A stretch of DNA of 16,075 nt, taken from contig NZ_JAYKBP010000008.1 in assembly GCF_035282405.1 (NCBI RefSeq), forward strand, positions 1 to 16,075. The letters are read 5' to 3'. Positions 7,169-14,486 of this stretch are shown here, piece by piece. Under the pieces are notes generated by a model. The model was not told the origin of the DNA and searched no databases. It saw nothing but the letters and a program-made list of their open reading frames with translations. Both the position numbers and the translations under genes were made by a program. This DNA is from Parvimonas sp035282405 (GTDB lineage Bacteria > Bacillota > Clostridia > Tissierellales > Peptoniphilaceae). The first letter of the stretch is position 1, and the number at the start of each line of letters is the position of its first letter.

Positions 7169-7265
7169 TACAAATAAGAATAATTTTTATTTACGTTTAT
7201 TGATTTAATATAGGATAAATATGTATTGATATTATAATAACCATTTAAAATTGAATTGATTATAA

Positions 7266-7294
7266 TAGAAAAAAATTATTAAAAGTGTTATAAT
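7266..7294 (+). promoter_or_regulatory. Promoter of the unknown gene-pncB operon
   Basis: -35 TAGAAA (7266-7271, four of six consensus), a 17-bp spacer and a perfect -10 TATAAT (7289-7294). It lies 36 bp before the start codon at 7331, with AGGAGGG at 7321-7327 in between. Confidence 0.7.
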
Positions 7295-7330
7295 AGGAAT
7301 CGATATGATATTTATATTTTAGGAGGGTTT

Positions 7331-8110
7331 ATGAAAACTGTATTTGAAAAGCAACATATGAAATTTACTCGTAAAGATGGAAGCCTTTTAACTGTAAGAA
7401 AAGATGGATTATCTTATGAAGATGCAAAGAAAGAAAAGAAAAATTTTGATATTTCATTTGATGAAATTTCCTATATAATATCCCTTAGATATTGTAATTC
7501 TAATTCAAGTTATAACTTGTTATTTGAAAAAAAAGATAAGTCAGCTCCTATAGAATTTATATCTGACACTACAATTATAAATAGTTGTCATAATATTTTA
7601 GAAACAAAGTCAATACTTTTAGCTCATGCTACGTACAAACTAACAAAAGATTTTCCAAATAATATAGATGATTTAGATATTGATTTAGCTCGTAGTTTGA
7701 GAGAAAAATCAATTCGTATATCTAATGGAGTTATATTCGGTGCAAAGCATAGCATAAATATTAATGAAATTCGTAGAGTTCAATGTGCATCAAATGGTAC
7801 AATTTCAGATCTTTTAATATACAAAAAAGAAAAAAAGACATTTTGGAATATTCCTGATATGAGAATACCTTGTAATGAAATTACTTTACCTTTGATTGAA
7901 GCAATTGTTACTAGAAATACTGGAAAAGGAATTGATTTTTCTCGCGGAAATGGTTTTGATCAAAAAAACAGCAACTATATAATTATTCGATATATGGATT
8001 CTAACTTTTTTGTAAATAACGATGGTACTTTTAATACAAACTGGCAAAAACAAATACACGATAGAATTCGTATATTTGACCACGACCTTGAATACTTATT
8101 AAATAAATAA
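7331..8110 (+). CDS. Protein of unknown function upstream of pncB
   Basis: A 259-aa soluble protein with no signal peptide, membrane segment or motif I recognise. It alternates short beta-like stretches (for example NYIIIRYMDSNFFVNN near the C-terminus) with charged helices, and has an internal region of similar texture around FDEISYIISLRY and ININEIRRVQC. That hints at two related PH-like or beta-sandwich halves, but this is only an impression. The start is firm: ATG with AGGAGGG four bases upstream, behind a good promoter. It ends 19 bp before pncB on the same strand with no terminator between, so the two are probably co-transcribed. A link to NAD metabolism is possible but unproven. Confidence 0.8.
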   Translation: MKTVFEKQHMKFTRKDGSLLTVRKDGLSYEDAKKEKKNFDISFDEISYIISLRYCNSNSSYNLLFEKKDKSAPIEFISDTTIINSCHNILETKSILLAHATYKLTKDFPNNIDDLDIDLARSLREKSIRISNGVIFGAKHSININEIRRVQCASNGTISDLLIYKKEKKTFWNIPDMRIPCNEITLPLIEAIVTRNTGKGIDFSRGNGFDQKNSNYIIIRYMDSNFFVNNDGTFNTNWQKQIHDRIRIFDHDLEYLLNK

Positions 8111-8129
8111 ATTTCTATGGAGGTATTTT

Positions 8130-9596
8130 GTGAACAGAAATTTTAATGAATTCAATATTTCAATCCTTTCAGATTTTTATGAATACACTATGGCTCAAGG
8201 ATATTTTAATGAAAATTTGAATAACAAGATTACTTATTTTGATATTTTTTACAGAAAAAATCCAGATAGTGCAAGTTATGCAATCTTCTCAGGATTAGAA
8301 CATTTAACCCAAATACTTAATTCAATGAAGTTTAATGATAAAGATATTGAATATTTCAAATCTTTAAATACTTTTGATGATAAGTTCCTAAATTTTCTAA
8401 AAAACTTTAAATTTGAATGTGATATTTGGTCAGTTCCTGAAGGAAGTGTAATCTTTCCCAATGAACCTATAATGACTGTAAGAGGTCCTGCTGTTCAAGC
8501 ACAGTTAATCGAAACAATAGCTTTATTAATAATAAATCATGAAAGTTTAATAGCAACAAAATCAAATAGAATAAAAAGAGCGGCTAAAGGCAGAGCTGTT
8601 ATGGAATTTGGAGCAAGACGTGCACAAGGAATTGACGCTTCTGTCTATGGAGCAAAGGCTTCATATATCGCAGGTGTAGACGGCACTTCTAATGTCTTAA
8701 CTGGTAAATTATTTAATATTCCGGTTCTTGGCACTATGGCTCATTCTTGGGTACAAATGTTTGACTCAGAATTAGATGCTTTTAAAGCCTTTGCAAAATC
8801 ATTCCCAAATAATTGCGTATTGCTTGTAGATACTTATAATACATTGCAATCAGGAGTTCCTAACGCAATCAAAACATTTGATGAAATTCTAAAACCTATG
8901 GGAATAAGACCAAAAGGAATTAGACTTGATAGTGGGGATTTAGCTTACCTTTCTAAACAAGCCAGAAAAATGTTAGATAATGCAGGATATGAAGATGCAA
9001 AAATCGTAGTTTCAAACTCTCTTGATGAATATACTATTAGAGATTTACTACATCAAGGAGCTCAAATTGATTCATTCGGTATTGGCGAAAGACTTATAAC
9101 TTCAAAGACTCATCCGGTTTTTGGTGGAGTTTATAAATTAGTAGCAATTGAAGAAGATGGAAAGATTCTTCCAAAGATTAAAGTATCTGAAAATGTTGAT
9201 AAAATAACAACACCGGGCTTTAAAAATCTATACAGAATTTATGATAAAAAGACAAATAAAGCCGAAGCGGATTTAATTACATTATTTGATGAAAAAATTG
9301 ATGAAAGTAAACCAATTTCAATTTTCCATCCAATTTATACTTGGAAGACTACAACTTATGAAGATTATATTCTAAGACCTATGTTAAAACAAATTTTCAA
9401 AAACGGAGAATTAGTTTACCAACTGCCTGATATTGAAGAAATAAGAAAATATTGTGCAAATGAAATTGAAAGTCTTTGGGATGAATTTAAAAGATTTGAT
9501 AATCCTCATATTTATAAAGTTGACCTTTCAAAAGACTTATGGGAATTAAAAAATAATTTATTAAAAGAAACAATAAAAAAATCCAAAAAAAAATAG
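8130..9596 (+). CDS. pncB: Nicotinate phosphoribosyltransferase
   Basis: A 488-aa cytoplasmic enzyme that couples nicotinate to PRPP, giving nicotinate mononucleotide, the first step of NAD salvage. Diagnostic segments are SDFYEYTMAQGYF (14-26), FYRKNP (40-45), MEFGARRAQGIDA (158-170), TMAHSWVQMF (202-211) with the His205 expected to be phosphorylated, LVDTYNTLQSG (232-242), IRLDSGDLAYLS (264-275), SNSLDEY (295-301) and FGIGERLITS (316-325). The length is normal for the longer Firmicute type. The start is GTG with GGAGGT five bases upstream. It lies downstream of an unknown gene in one transcription unit and ends at a terminator. Confidence 0.96.
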   Translation: MNRNFNEFNISILSDFYEYTMAQGYFNENLNNKITYFDIFYRKNPDSASYAIFSGLEHLTQILNSMKFNDKDIEYFKSLNTFDDKFLNFLKNFKFECDIWSVPEGSVIFPNEPIMTVRGPAVQAQLIETIALLIINHESLIATKSNRIKRAAKGRAVMEFGARRAQGIDASVYGAKASYIAGVDGTSNVLTGKLFNIPVLGTMAHSWVQMFDSELDAFKAFAKSFPNNCVLLVDTYNTLQSGVPNAIKTFDEILKPMGIRPKGIRLDSGDLAYLSKQARKMLDNAGYEDAKIVVSNSLDEYTIRDLLHQGAQIDSFGIGERLITSKTHPVFGGVYKLVAIEEDGKILPKIKVSENVDKITTPGFKNLYRIYDKKTNKAEADLITLFDEKIDESKPISIFHPIYTWKTTTYEDYILRPMLKQIFKNGELVYQLPDIEEIRKYCANEIESLWDEFKRFDNPHIYKVDLSKDLWELKNNLLKETIKKSKKK

Positions 9597-9616
9597 AACC
9601 ATTTAAGATTCTACTT

Positions 9617-9656
9617 AAAGTGCAGACAAAACTATTATTTTTTCTGCACTTTTTTA
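9617..9656 (+). terminator. Terminator after pncB
   Basis: AAAGTGCAG (9617-9625) pairs with CTGCACTTT (9644-9652), with an 18-nt loop, followed by T up to 9656. The 9-bp stem and U-tract lie 20 bp after the pncB stop. The loop is longer than usual. On the minus strand the hairpin lacks a proper U-tract, so it acts mainly for pncB. Confidence 0.8.
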
Positions 9657-9660
9657 TTCT

Positions 9661-9791
9661 GGAACAACAAGGTTCCCGGGTACTCACCGATGCAAAGCAT
9701 CGTAGAAGGGTGGAGTTCTTATTGTGGAACAACAAGGTTCCCGGGTACCCACCCGATGCAAAGCATCGTGGAAGGGTGGGGTTCTTATTTT
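9661..9791. repeat. Two tandem copies of a ~65-bp structured repeat
   Basis: Unit 1 is 9661-9725 and unit 2 is 9726-9791. They differ at only a few positions and are much richer in GC than their surroundings. Each begins GGAAC-AACAAG-GTTCC (5-bp hairpin), continues with CCCGGGTA, and contains CGATGC-AAA-GCATCG flanked by a C-rich arm and a matching G-rich arm (ACCCACCC and GGGTGGGGT in unit 2). One arm position reads T paired with A in unit 1 and C paired with G in unit 2, a compensatory change. The repeat fills the space between the pncB terminator and the convergent nuclease gene; the last two bases overlap the nuclease stop codon. It looks like a genome-wide intergenic repeat of REP/MITE type, but this cannot be judged from one window. 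Confidence 0.85.
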
Positions 9792-10518
9792 ATTTTCTCC
9801 AAGAATTTCCCGTTTTATAATCTATTTCTATATCAGGTTGAACATTAAAACAATATACATTAAATTTAATCGCCTTTCCATTATCTTCAATGGAGATTGC
9901 TTCTAGCTGAACACCTCTTGCTACAAGTTCATTATCTACAAAAATTGGTGTTACTCTATACCTTACATGATTATTTGTTTCCTTTACATAATCAGCTATC
10001 ATGTTTTCAAAAGGTAACATTCCTTTTGTATTCAAATATCTTGTTCCCGTTATTAAGTTTCTTTTATTTGCATTTTCTCCTGCAAGTTGAAAGCCAATCA
10101 GATGACAACGATTATATAAACTTCCTCCTTCAATTCCATTATATTTTACGGATTTCCATCCTGTTGGCTTTACAGAAGAAATATTTTCTCTTTTTGAAGT
10201 TGGCATCAAATCTTGACCTATTATAGAATCGGCAACTCCGCATCTCTTTAAGGAGTCAAGTTCAGAATATTTTTCAAAAGATTTTGATACTAACTCACTT
10301 TTATCAAAATTCGGCTCATTATTATTAATAACAACATAAGGCTTCCCGTTATATTCCGGAAGTTTGTTTATATCAAGTCCAACGATAGTAGTATTACTGG
10401 TACTTTTATTTTCAATATACCTATGTGTAAAAAAAGCAACAAATAATGTCACAACAAGAAATAGCATAATGCCAAATATTCGTATGTTTTTCTTATCAAT
10501 TCTAATCTTATTATTCAT
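9790..10518 (-). CDS. Membrane-anchored DNA/RNA non-specific endonuclease (EndA-like)
   Basis: A 242-aa protein with a basic N-terminus and one membrane segment (about 14-31), so the nuclease domain should face outward. The core LYNRCHLIGFQLAGENAN (134-151) followed by RNLITGTRYLNTKGM (153-167) and PFENMIADY (169-177) matches the beta-beta-alpha-metal nucleases of the EndA/Sda1 group, with His139 as the general base. The usual DRGH motif is NRCH here, a variant I recall from other Firmicutes. Likely roles are use of extracellular DNA, nucleotide scavenging or DNA processing. The ATG overlaps the upstream gene by 8 bp, with AAGGAG inside its last codons. It is the last gene of the truA operon, and the tandem repeat follows at once. 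Confidence 0.88.
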   Translation of the reverse strand: MNNKIRIDKKNIRIFGIMLFLVVTLFVAFFTHRYIENKSTSNTTIVGLDINKLPEYNGKPYVVINNNEPNFDKSELVSKSFEKYSELDSLKRCGVADSIIGQDLMPTSKRENISSVKPTGWKSVKYNGIEGGSLYNRCHLIGFQLAGENANKRNLITGTRYLNTKGMLPFENMIADYVKETNNHVRYRVTPIFVDNELVARGVQLEAISIEDNGKAIKFNVYCFNVQPDIEIDYKTGNSWRK

Positions 10519-10930
10519 CTTTATTCTCCTTTACAAATATTTTTCTTGTAATCTTTTCGTGACTCTTTCCTTTAAATTCAAAGATTTCTATTTCTTTCCA
10601 ACAATCTTGTAAAAACTCATCAAAAGTTTCATCAAAAGGATAATCTCTATTCCAAAAATAAACTATTATTTCATCAACAGATGGCAAAAATTTCTCTAAA
10701 AAATCTCCTTCATATAAAAATACTGAATTTTTTATAATTTCAGTATTTTCATTGATAATTTCAAAATTAAATTCAATATCCTTATACAGATCATAGCTGT
10801 ACTCTGTCAAAAAAAGTTTTAAATTTCCAATTAATTCAAAAAGATTTTTTCTCTGCAACTCATCTTGACTTTGTCTTTTACCAAAAAATTTAATGCCGTT
10901 ATTTTCATCTAAGCAAACAACTAATTTCAT
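10511..10930 (-). CDS. Small conserved-type hypothetical protein
   Basis: A 139-aa soluble acidic protein that begins MKLVVCLDENNGIKFFGKRQSQD and has no signal, membrane segment or catalytic motif I can name. Similar short clostridial proteins starting with a VCLD/NNG-like stretch are, as I recall, sometimes mislabelled ribonuclease Z, although they lack the metallo-beta-lactamase HxHxDH motif, as this one does. Its ATG overlaps the tadA stop (ATGA). The nearest GGAG is about 15 bases upstream, so translation probably depends on coupling to tadA. It overlaps the nuclease gene by 8 bp. Both overlaps argue that it is a real, expressed gene. Confidence 0.75.
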   Translation of the reverse strand: MKLVVCLDENNGIKFFGKRQSQDELQRKNLFELIGNLKLFLTEYSYDLYKDIEFNFEIINENTEIIKNSVFLYEGDFLEKFLPSVDEIIVYFWNRDYPFDETFDEFLQDCWKEIEIFEFKGKSHEKITRKIFVKENKDE

Positions 10931-11394
10931 TTATTTTTCTTTTCACTCCTTAAATTTTTAAAAAAATCTTGTAAAATATCTAAACATTTTTGTTCTAAGA
11001 CGCCTGTCTTTATAATTGACCTATGATTGAGTTCCTGTCTATCCAATACATTTTCAATTGATCCACAAAAACCTCTTTTTACATCCATTGCTCCAATTAT
11101 AACTCTTTTTATTCTGCTATTTACAATTGCTCCTGCACACATGCAACAGGGTTCAAGAGTTACAAAAAGTTCTGTATCTTCAAGTCTAAAATCTCCCAAT
11201 TTTTGTCCTGCTTTATTAATTGCTATAATTTCAGCATGATTAACTCCGCTTTTTTTACTCAAAACCTGATTATGCCCTCTTGAAACTATTTTATCATCTT
11301 TAACAATAACACAGCCGATAGGAACTTCTCCCTTATTATAAGCCTTTTTTGCCTCTTTCAAAGCAAGACTCATAAAATACTCATCTCTATTCAT
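10927..11394 (-). CDS. tadA: tRNA-specific adenosine deaminase
   Basis: A 155-aa cytidine-deaminase-fold enzyme that converts A34 to inosine in tRNA-Arg(ACG). The zinc site is complete: HAE (53-55) supplies His53 and catalytic Glu55, and EPCCMCAGA (81-89) supplies Cys83 and Cys86. FCGSIENVL and the helical C-terminus fit TadA rather than free-base deaminases. I start at ATG 11394 (MNRDEYFM), with GGATAAG upstream; a longer reading from a TTG 18 bases earlier lacks support. The start overlaps the upstream NTPase gene by 8 bp, and the stop overlaps the next gene by 4 bp. Confidence 0.94.
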   Translation of the reverse strand: MNRDEYFMSLALKEAKKAYNKGEVPIGCVIVKDDKIVSRGHNQVLSKKSGVNHAEIIAINKAGQKLGDFRLEDTELFVTLEPCCMCAGAIVNSRIKRVIIGAMDVKRGFCGSIENVLDRQELNHRSIIKTGVLEQKCLDILQDFFKNLRSEKKNK

Positions 11395-11896
11395 AAAACT
11401 TATCCAAATCAAAAATTACAAAATTTTCTAATTTATCCAAATTTTCAACTATTGGATTTCCACCTTTCTTAAGCACTGCAAAAATTCTATTATTTTCAAA
11501 AAGAGAAATTAATTTTGTACAATATTCTTTTAAATGTAATTCTTTATTCCCAATCTCATCAAAGACTAAAATATCATTATCTTTAAAATCATCCATAAAT
11601 TCATAACTTTTTTTCAAAAAAACATCATCAAAAAATTTCATTTCTTTCTCTCTTTCCCCGATGACAAATCTTTCTTTTATTCCATATCTAAAAAGTTCAA
11701 TTCTAAATTTATCAGTTATAACAAGTTCAGTCATAATTCCATCAATTTTAGAATTTTTGTAATATTTTTCTATAAAAGCTTTTAAAAGCGTACTTTTACC
11801 AACTTTAATGTTGCCAGTTATCAGAATATGATTTTTACCATTATCTACTTTTCGTAAACTATCAACTAAAAAATCTAAATCTTTAAAATTTGTCAT
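11387..11896 (-). CDS. P-loop NTPase of the THEP1/NTPase_1 type
   Basis: A 169-aa protein with Walker A GNIKVGKST (28-36) and Walker B ILVFDEIGNKEL (109-120). Between them, DGIMTELV (52-59) and an Arg/Gly-rich stretch (ELFRYGIKERFVIGER) follow the order seen in the nucleoside-triphosphatase THEP1 family (broad NTP/dNTP phosphatase activity in vitro, cellular role unclear). ATG has GGAGAT six bases upstream and overlaps the truA stop by 14 bp; the 3' end overlaps tadA by 8 bp. Its place between two tRNA-modification genes is suggestive, but family members occur in many contexts. Assignment is by motif spacing only. Confidence 0.78.
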   Translation of the reverse strand: MTNFKDLDFLVDSLRKVDNGKNHILITGNIKVGKSTLLKAFIEKYYKNSKIDGIMTELVITDKFRIELFRYGIKERFVIGEREKEMKFFDDVFLKKSYEFMDDFKDNDILVFDEIGNKELHLKEYCTKLISLFENNRIFAVLKKGGNPIVENLDKLENFVIFDLDKFYE

Positions 11897-12626
11897 ATAA
11901 AATCTCCATTAAATAAAGACCATTCGGACTTAAAGTTACTCCTGCCTTTGTTCTGTCTTCACTATCTAAAATTTTTTCAAGTTCATCTTCTTCAATCAAT
12001 CCTCTGCCGATATCGACTAGTGTTCCAACCATTATTCTAACTTGATTTCTGATAAAACTTTGTCCTTTAATCAAAAAAATCAAATCATTGTTCTCTTTAT
12101 ATATTTCAAAGGAACTAATCTCTCTAATCGGATTAGTATTACCTGTCCTAGGTCCCATAAAAGCCTTAAAACTCCTTCTTCCAATAAAAAATTCTTTGGC
12201 TCTTTGCATTTTATCAATATCCAAAGGATATGGAAAATTTGCCTTGTAATTATAATAAATAGGATCCATAACCTCATCTAAATTTAAAATATATTTATAT
12301 GTTTTCATCTTCGCATCAAATCTTGAATGAAAATTTTCTGAAACCTCTTTAGAATCTAAAACTCTAACACCAATAGGCAAAAAATGATTTAAAGCAGTTT
12401 TAAAATTCAAAACTCCTACATTACTTTCAGTATGAAAATTTATAATATGTCTTAAAGAATGAACCCCTCTATCCGTTCTTCCAGCTGAAATAATATTAAT
12501 ATTTTCGCCAGTAATTTTCTTTAAGGCATCTTCTATCTCTCCTTGAATAGTTACAACATTTTCTTGCTTTTGAAATCCAAAAAATAAACTTCCATCGTAA
12601 CTAATTGTGAGCATAATATTTCTCAT
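11883..12626 (-). CDS. truA: tRNA pseudouridine synthase A
   Basis: A 247-aa enzyme that makes pseudouridine 38-40 in the anticodon arm of tRNAs. ISYDGSLFFGFQKQ opens the protein, and the catalytic Asp52 lies in SAGRTDRGVHS (47-57). Further TruA blocks are FHSRFDAKMKTYKY, FIGRRSFKAFMG, GQSFIRNQVRIMVGTLVDIGRG and the C-terminal AGVTLSPNGLYL. I choose ATG 12626 rather than the in-frame ATG at 12638: the latter lies inside the ribosome binding site (TGGAGAT, then six bases to ATG), which positions the ribosome for 12626. It is the first gene of the operon, behind an extended -10 promoter. Confidence 0.95.
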   Translation of the reverse strand: MRNIMLTISYDGSLFFGFQKQENVVTIQGEIEDALKKITGENINIISAGRTDRGVHSLRHIINFHTESNVGVLNFKTALNHFLPIGVRVLDSKEVSENFHSRFDAKMKTYKYILNLDEVMDPIYYNYKANFPYPLDIDKMQRAKEFFIGRRSFKAFMGPRTGNTNPIREISSFEIYKENNDLIFLIKGQSFIRNQVRIMVGTLVDIGRGLIEEDELEKILDSEDRTKAGVTLSPNGLYLMEILYDKF

Positions 12627-12660
12627 AAATATCTCCATTTTAATAATATTCTAGACTATT

Positions 12661-12690
12661 ATTCTATCATAATATCAATAATATGTACAA
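12661..12690 (-). promoter_or_regulatory. Promoter of the truA operon
   Basis: The minus strand has an extended -10, TGATAGAAT, with TAGAAT at 12661-12666. An 18-bp spacer separates it from -35 TTGTAC (12685-12690). It lies between the cls terminator and truA and serves the five overlapping genes down to the nuclease. Confidence 0.65.
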
Positions 12691-12715
12691 TCTTAAAGAC
12701 TATACAATATTTTTC

Positions 12716-12747
12716 AAAAAAAGAACTTTTACTAACAGTAAAAGTTC
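12716..12747 (-). terminator. Terminator after the cardiolipin synthase gene
   Basis: A perfect 11-bp stem, GAACTTTTACT (12723-12733) with AGTAAAAGTTC (12737-12747), has a 3-nt loop and is followed by seven T on the minus strand. It begins three bases after the cls stop codon. Confidence 0.93.
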
Positions 12748-12750
12748 TCC

Positions 12751-14295
12751 CTACATTAATGGTGCAAACAATCTTAACAGTGATTGCAATATTCTTGTTA
12801 TTAATCTTCTTGATTTTATCCATTCTGGTGTAATTTCTATAGATTCTTTTAAAGTTTTTTCAAAATCTTCCTTAACATCTTTTACTATCGGTGCTCCAAA
12901 TGTCCAAACTGCACATTCAAAGTGAAGATAAAGACTCCTATAATCCAAATTTATGCTTCCAATTACAACAAATCCATCATCACATACAAAATTCTTCGCA
13001 TGAATAAATCCCTTTTCAAATTCATATATTTTTACCCCATTTTTTACAAGATTTTTATAAAATGACCTTGTAAGTAAATGAACATACTTTTTATCAGGAA
13101 TATGTGGAGTTATGATTCTAACATCAACCCCAGTTTTTGCAGCACTTATTAATGCTTTTTCCATTTCCCAAGTTATAATTAAATAAGGTGTTGTTATATA
13201 AATATATCTATTCGCACGTCTAATCATATTTAGATACATATTTTCACTTGTAGACTCTACAAGTGGAGTTTCAGAAAAAGGAATTACTACACCTAGCTCT
13301 TCTTTTATTGTTGAATTTTTTTCAATATCTTTTTTATCATACAGAATTGAAATATCAGTATTTTCTCCGGTTGAATAATCCCAAAGAGAAATAAACATAT
13401 TTATAAAAGAAGCAACAGCATGCCCTTCTAGTTTCAAAACTGAATCTTTCCAATATCCATATTTTTCAATTACATTTATATATTCATCAGCAATATTAAT
13501 TCCACCAGTATAAGCAATTTTACCATCAATTATGGTCATTTTTCTATGTGTTCTATTGTTATGTTTTGGTAAAACTATTCCCTTGACTTGATTAAATTCT
13601 ACTACTTGTATTCTTGAATTACGAATTTCATTAAGCTTTTTGTTTGAAATTGTAAAAATACTACCTATATCATCAAGGATAATTCTAACTTCTACACCTT
13701 CATTAACCTTTTCTTTTAATATTTTTAAAACTGAATCTAAGAAAAAACCTTCCGAAACAATAAAATACTCCATAAAAATAAATTTTTCAGCTTTTTCTAA
13801 ATCATTTAGATACTCTTCAAAACTATCTTCTCCAGAAGCAAAATATTTAGTATTAGTATTAAAAAATATAGGACTACCAGTTGAAGCATTTATGTATTTA
13901 GCTTGTCTATATACATTCATATCAGAATCATTTAAATTTTCTATATCATAGTCTTTTGAAAGATCCATAGAATCTTTAAACTTTATAGAAAAATTAAAAA
14001 GTCTTTTCTTAACAGACTTTAAAAGTCTTTTTTCTCCAAAAGTTAAATAAATTAATCCCCCTAAAAATGGAAGAACAATTACAATTAATATCCAAGTTAT
14101 TTTAAATGCAGGATTAATATTGTCATTGATAATAATAAAAGTAAAAACCATACCAACAATTAAGTTTATCCCATACAAATAAATAAAATACCTATTAAAA
14201 TATATTAAAAATACTGTTAAAAACATTAGTTGAATTAAAACCATACAAAATATGAAGAAAATTCTACTAAAAATAAAATTAAAAAAATTTTTCAT
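12751..14295 (-). CDS. cls: Cardiolipin synthase
   Basis: A 514-aa membrane enzyme that condenses two phosphatidylglycerol molecules into cardiolipin and glycerol. Three hydrophobic segments lie at about 11-33, 37-56 and 65-85, as in the N-terminal region of Firmicute Cls. Two phospholipase D HKD motifs are intact: H250-R-K252 with D257 (NNRTHRKMTIIDG), and H432-A-K434 with D439 (IHAKNFVCDDG). ITWILIVIVLPFLGGLIYLTFG and GGINIADEY are also typical. I start at ATG 14295, with AGGAG five or six bases upstream; an ORF start 19 codons earlier lacks a site and covers the probable promoter, where TATAAT occurs at 14323-14328. It is a single-gene unit with terminators on both sides. Confidence 0.93.
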   Translation of the reverse strand: MKNFFNFIFSRIFFIFCMVLIQLMFLTVFLIYFNRYFIYLYGINLIVGMVFTFIIINDNINPAFKITWILIVIVLPFLGGLIYLTFGEKRLLKSVKKRLFNFSIKFKDSMDLSKDYDIENLNDSDMNVYRQAKYINASTGSPIFFNTNTKYFASGEDSFEEYLNDLEKAEKFIFMEYFIVSEGFFLDSVLKILKEKVNEGVEVRIILDDIGSIFTISNKKLNEIRNSRIQVVEFNQVKGIVLPKHNNRTHRKMTIIDGKIAYTGGINIADEYINVIEKYGYWKDSVLKLEGHAVASFINMFISLWDYSTGENTDISILYDKKDIEKNSTIKEELGVVIPFSETPLVESTSENMYLNMIRRANRYIYITTPYLIITWEMEKALISAAKTGVDVRIITPHIPDKKYVHLLTRSFYKNLVKNGVKIYEFEKGFIHAKNFVCDDGFVVIGSINLDYRSLYLHFECAVWTFGAPIVKDVKEDFEKTLKESIEITPEWIKSRRLITRILQSLLRLFAPLM

Positions 14296-14369
14296 AATTT
14301 CTCCTGTGTATAATTTATCAAAATTATACTTTTCCAAAATTGTATATATCATATTACATTTCTATAAAC

Positions 14370-14395
14370 AAAAAGTACATTATTAAATGTACTTT
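14370..14395 (-). terminator. Terminator after tRNA-Arg
   Basis: AAAGTACATT (14372-14381) pairs perfectly with AATGTACTTT (14386-14395) around a 4-nt loop. On the minus strand it is followed by TTTTTGTTT, a slightly interrupted U-tract. It starts right after the CCA end of tRNA-Arg. Confidence 0.82.
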
Positions 14396-14397
14396 CT

Positions 14398-14472
14398 TGG
14401 CGTTCTTGGCGGGAATCGAACCCACAACGGTCCCTTAGGAGGGGACTGTTATATCCGTTTAACTACAAGAAC
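14398..14472 (-). tRNA. tRNA-Arg (anticodon CCT)
   Basis: A 75-nt cloverleaf. The acceptor stem GTTCTTG pairs with CAAGAAC, with discriminator G and encoded CCA. The anticodon stem GTCCC/GGGAC holds the loop CTCCTAA, giving CCT (Arg, AGG). The T arm is GTGGG-TTCGATT-CCCGC. Only 14 bp separate its 5' end from the queH stop, and no promoter is visible in that gap, so it is probably transcribed with queH. Confidence 0.97.
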
Positions 14473-14486
14473 ATAAGAAAAGAAGG

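Noticed and set aside
9661..9791. CRISPR array
   Set aside because: The two units are contiguous near-identical copies without unique spacers, and no cas gene is present.
9487..9820. Short open frames on both strands through the tandem repeat
   Set aside because: They read through repeat units and a terminator, overlap pncB or the nuclease gene, and have no ribosome binding sites.
11127..11155. Resemblance of the tadA sequence around the Cys motif to the 9661-9791 repeat when translated
   Set aside because: Both give an EPCC-like peptide, but the tadA bases encode the conserved zinc site and the surrounding repeat sequence is absent.
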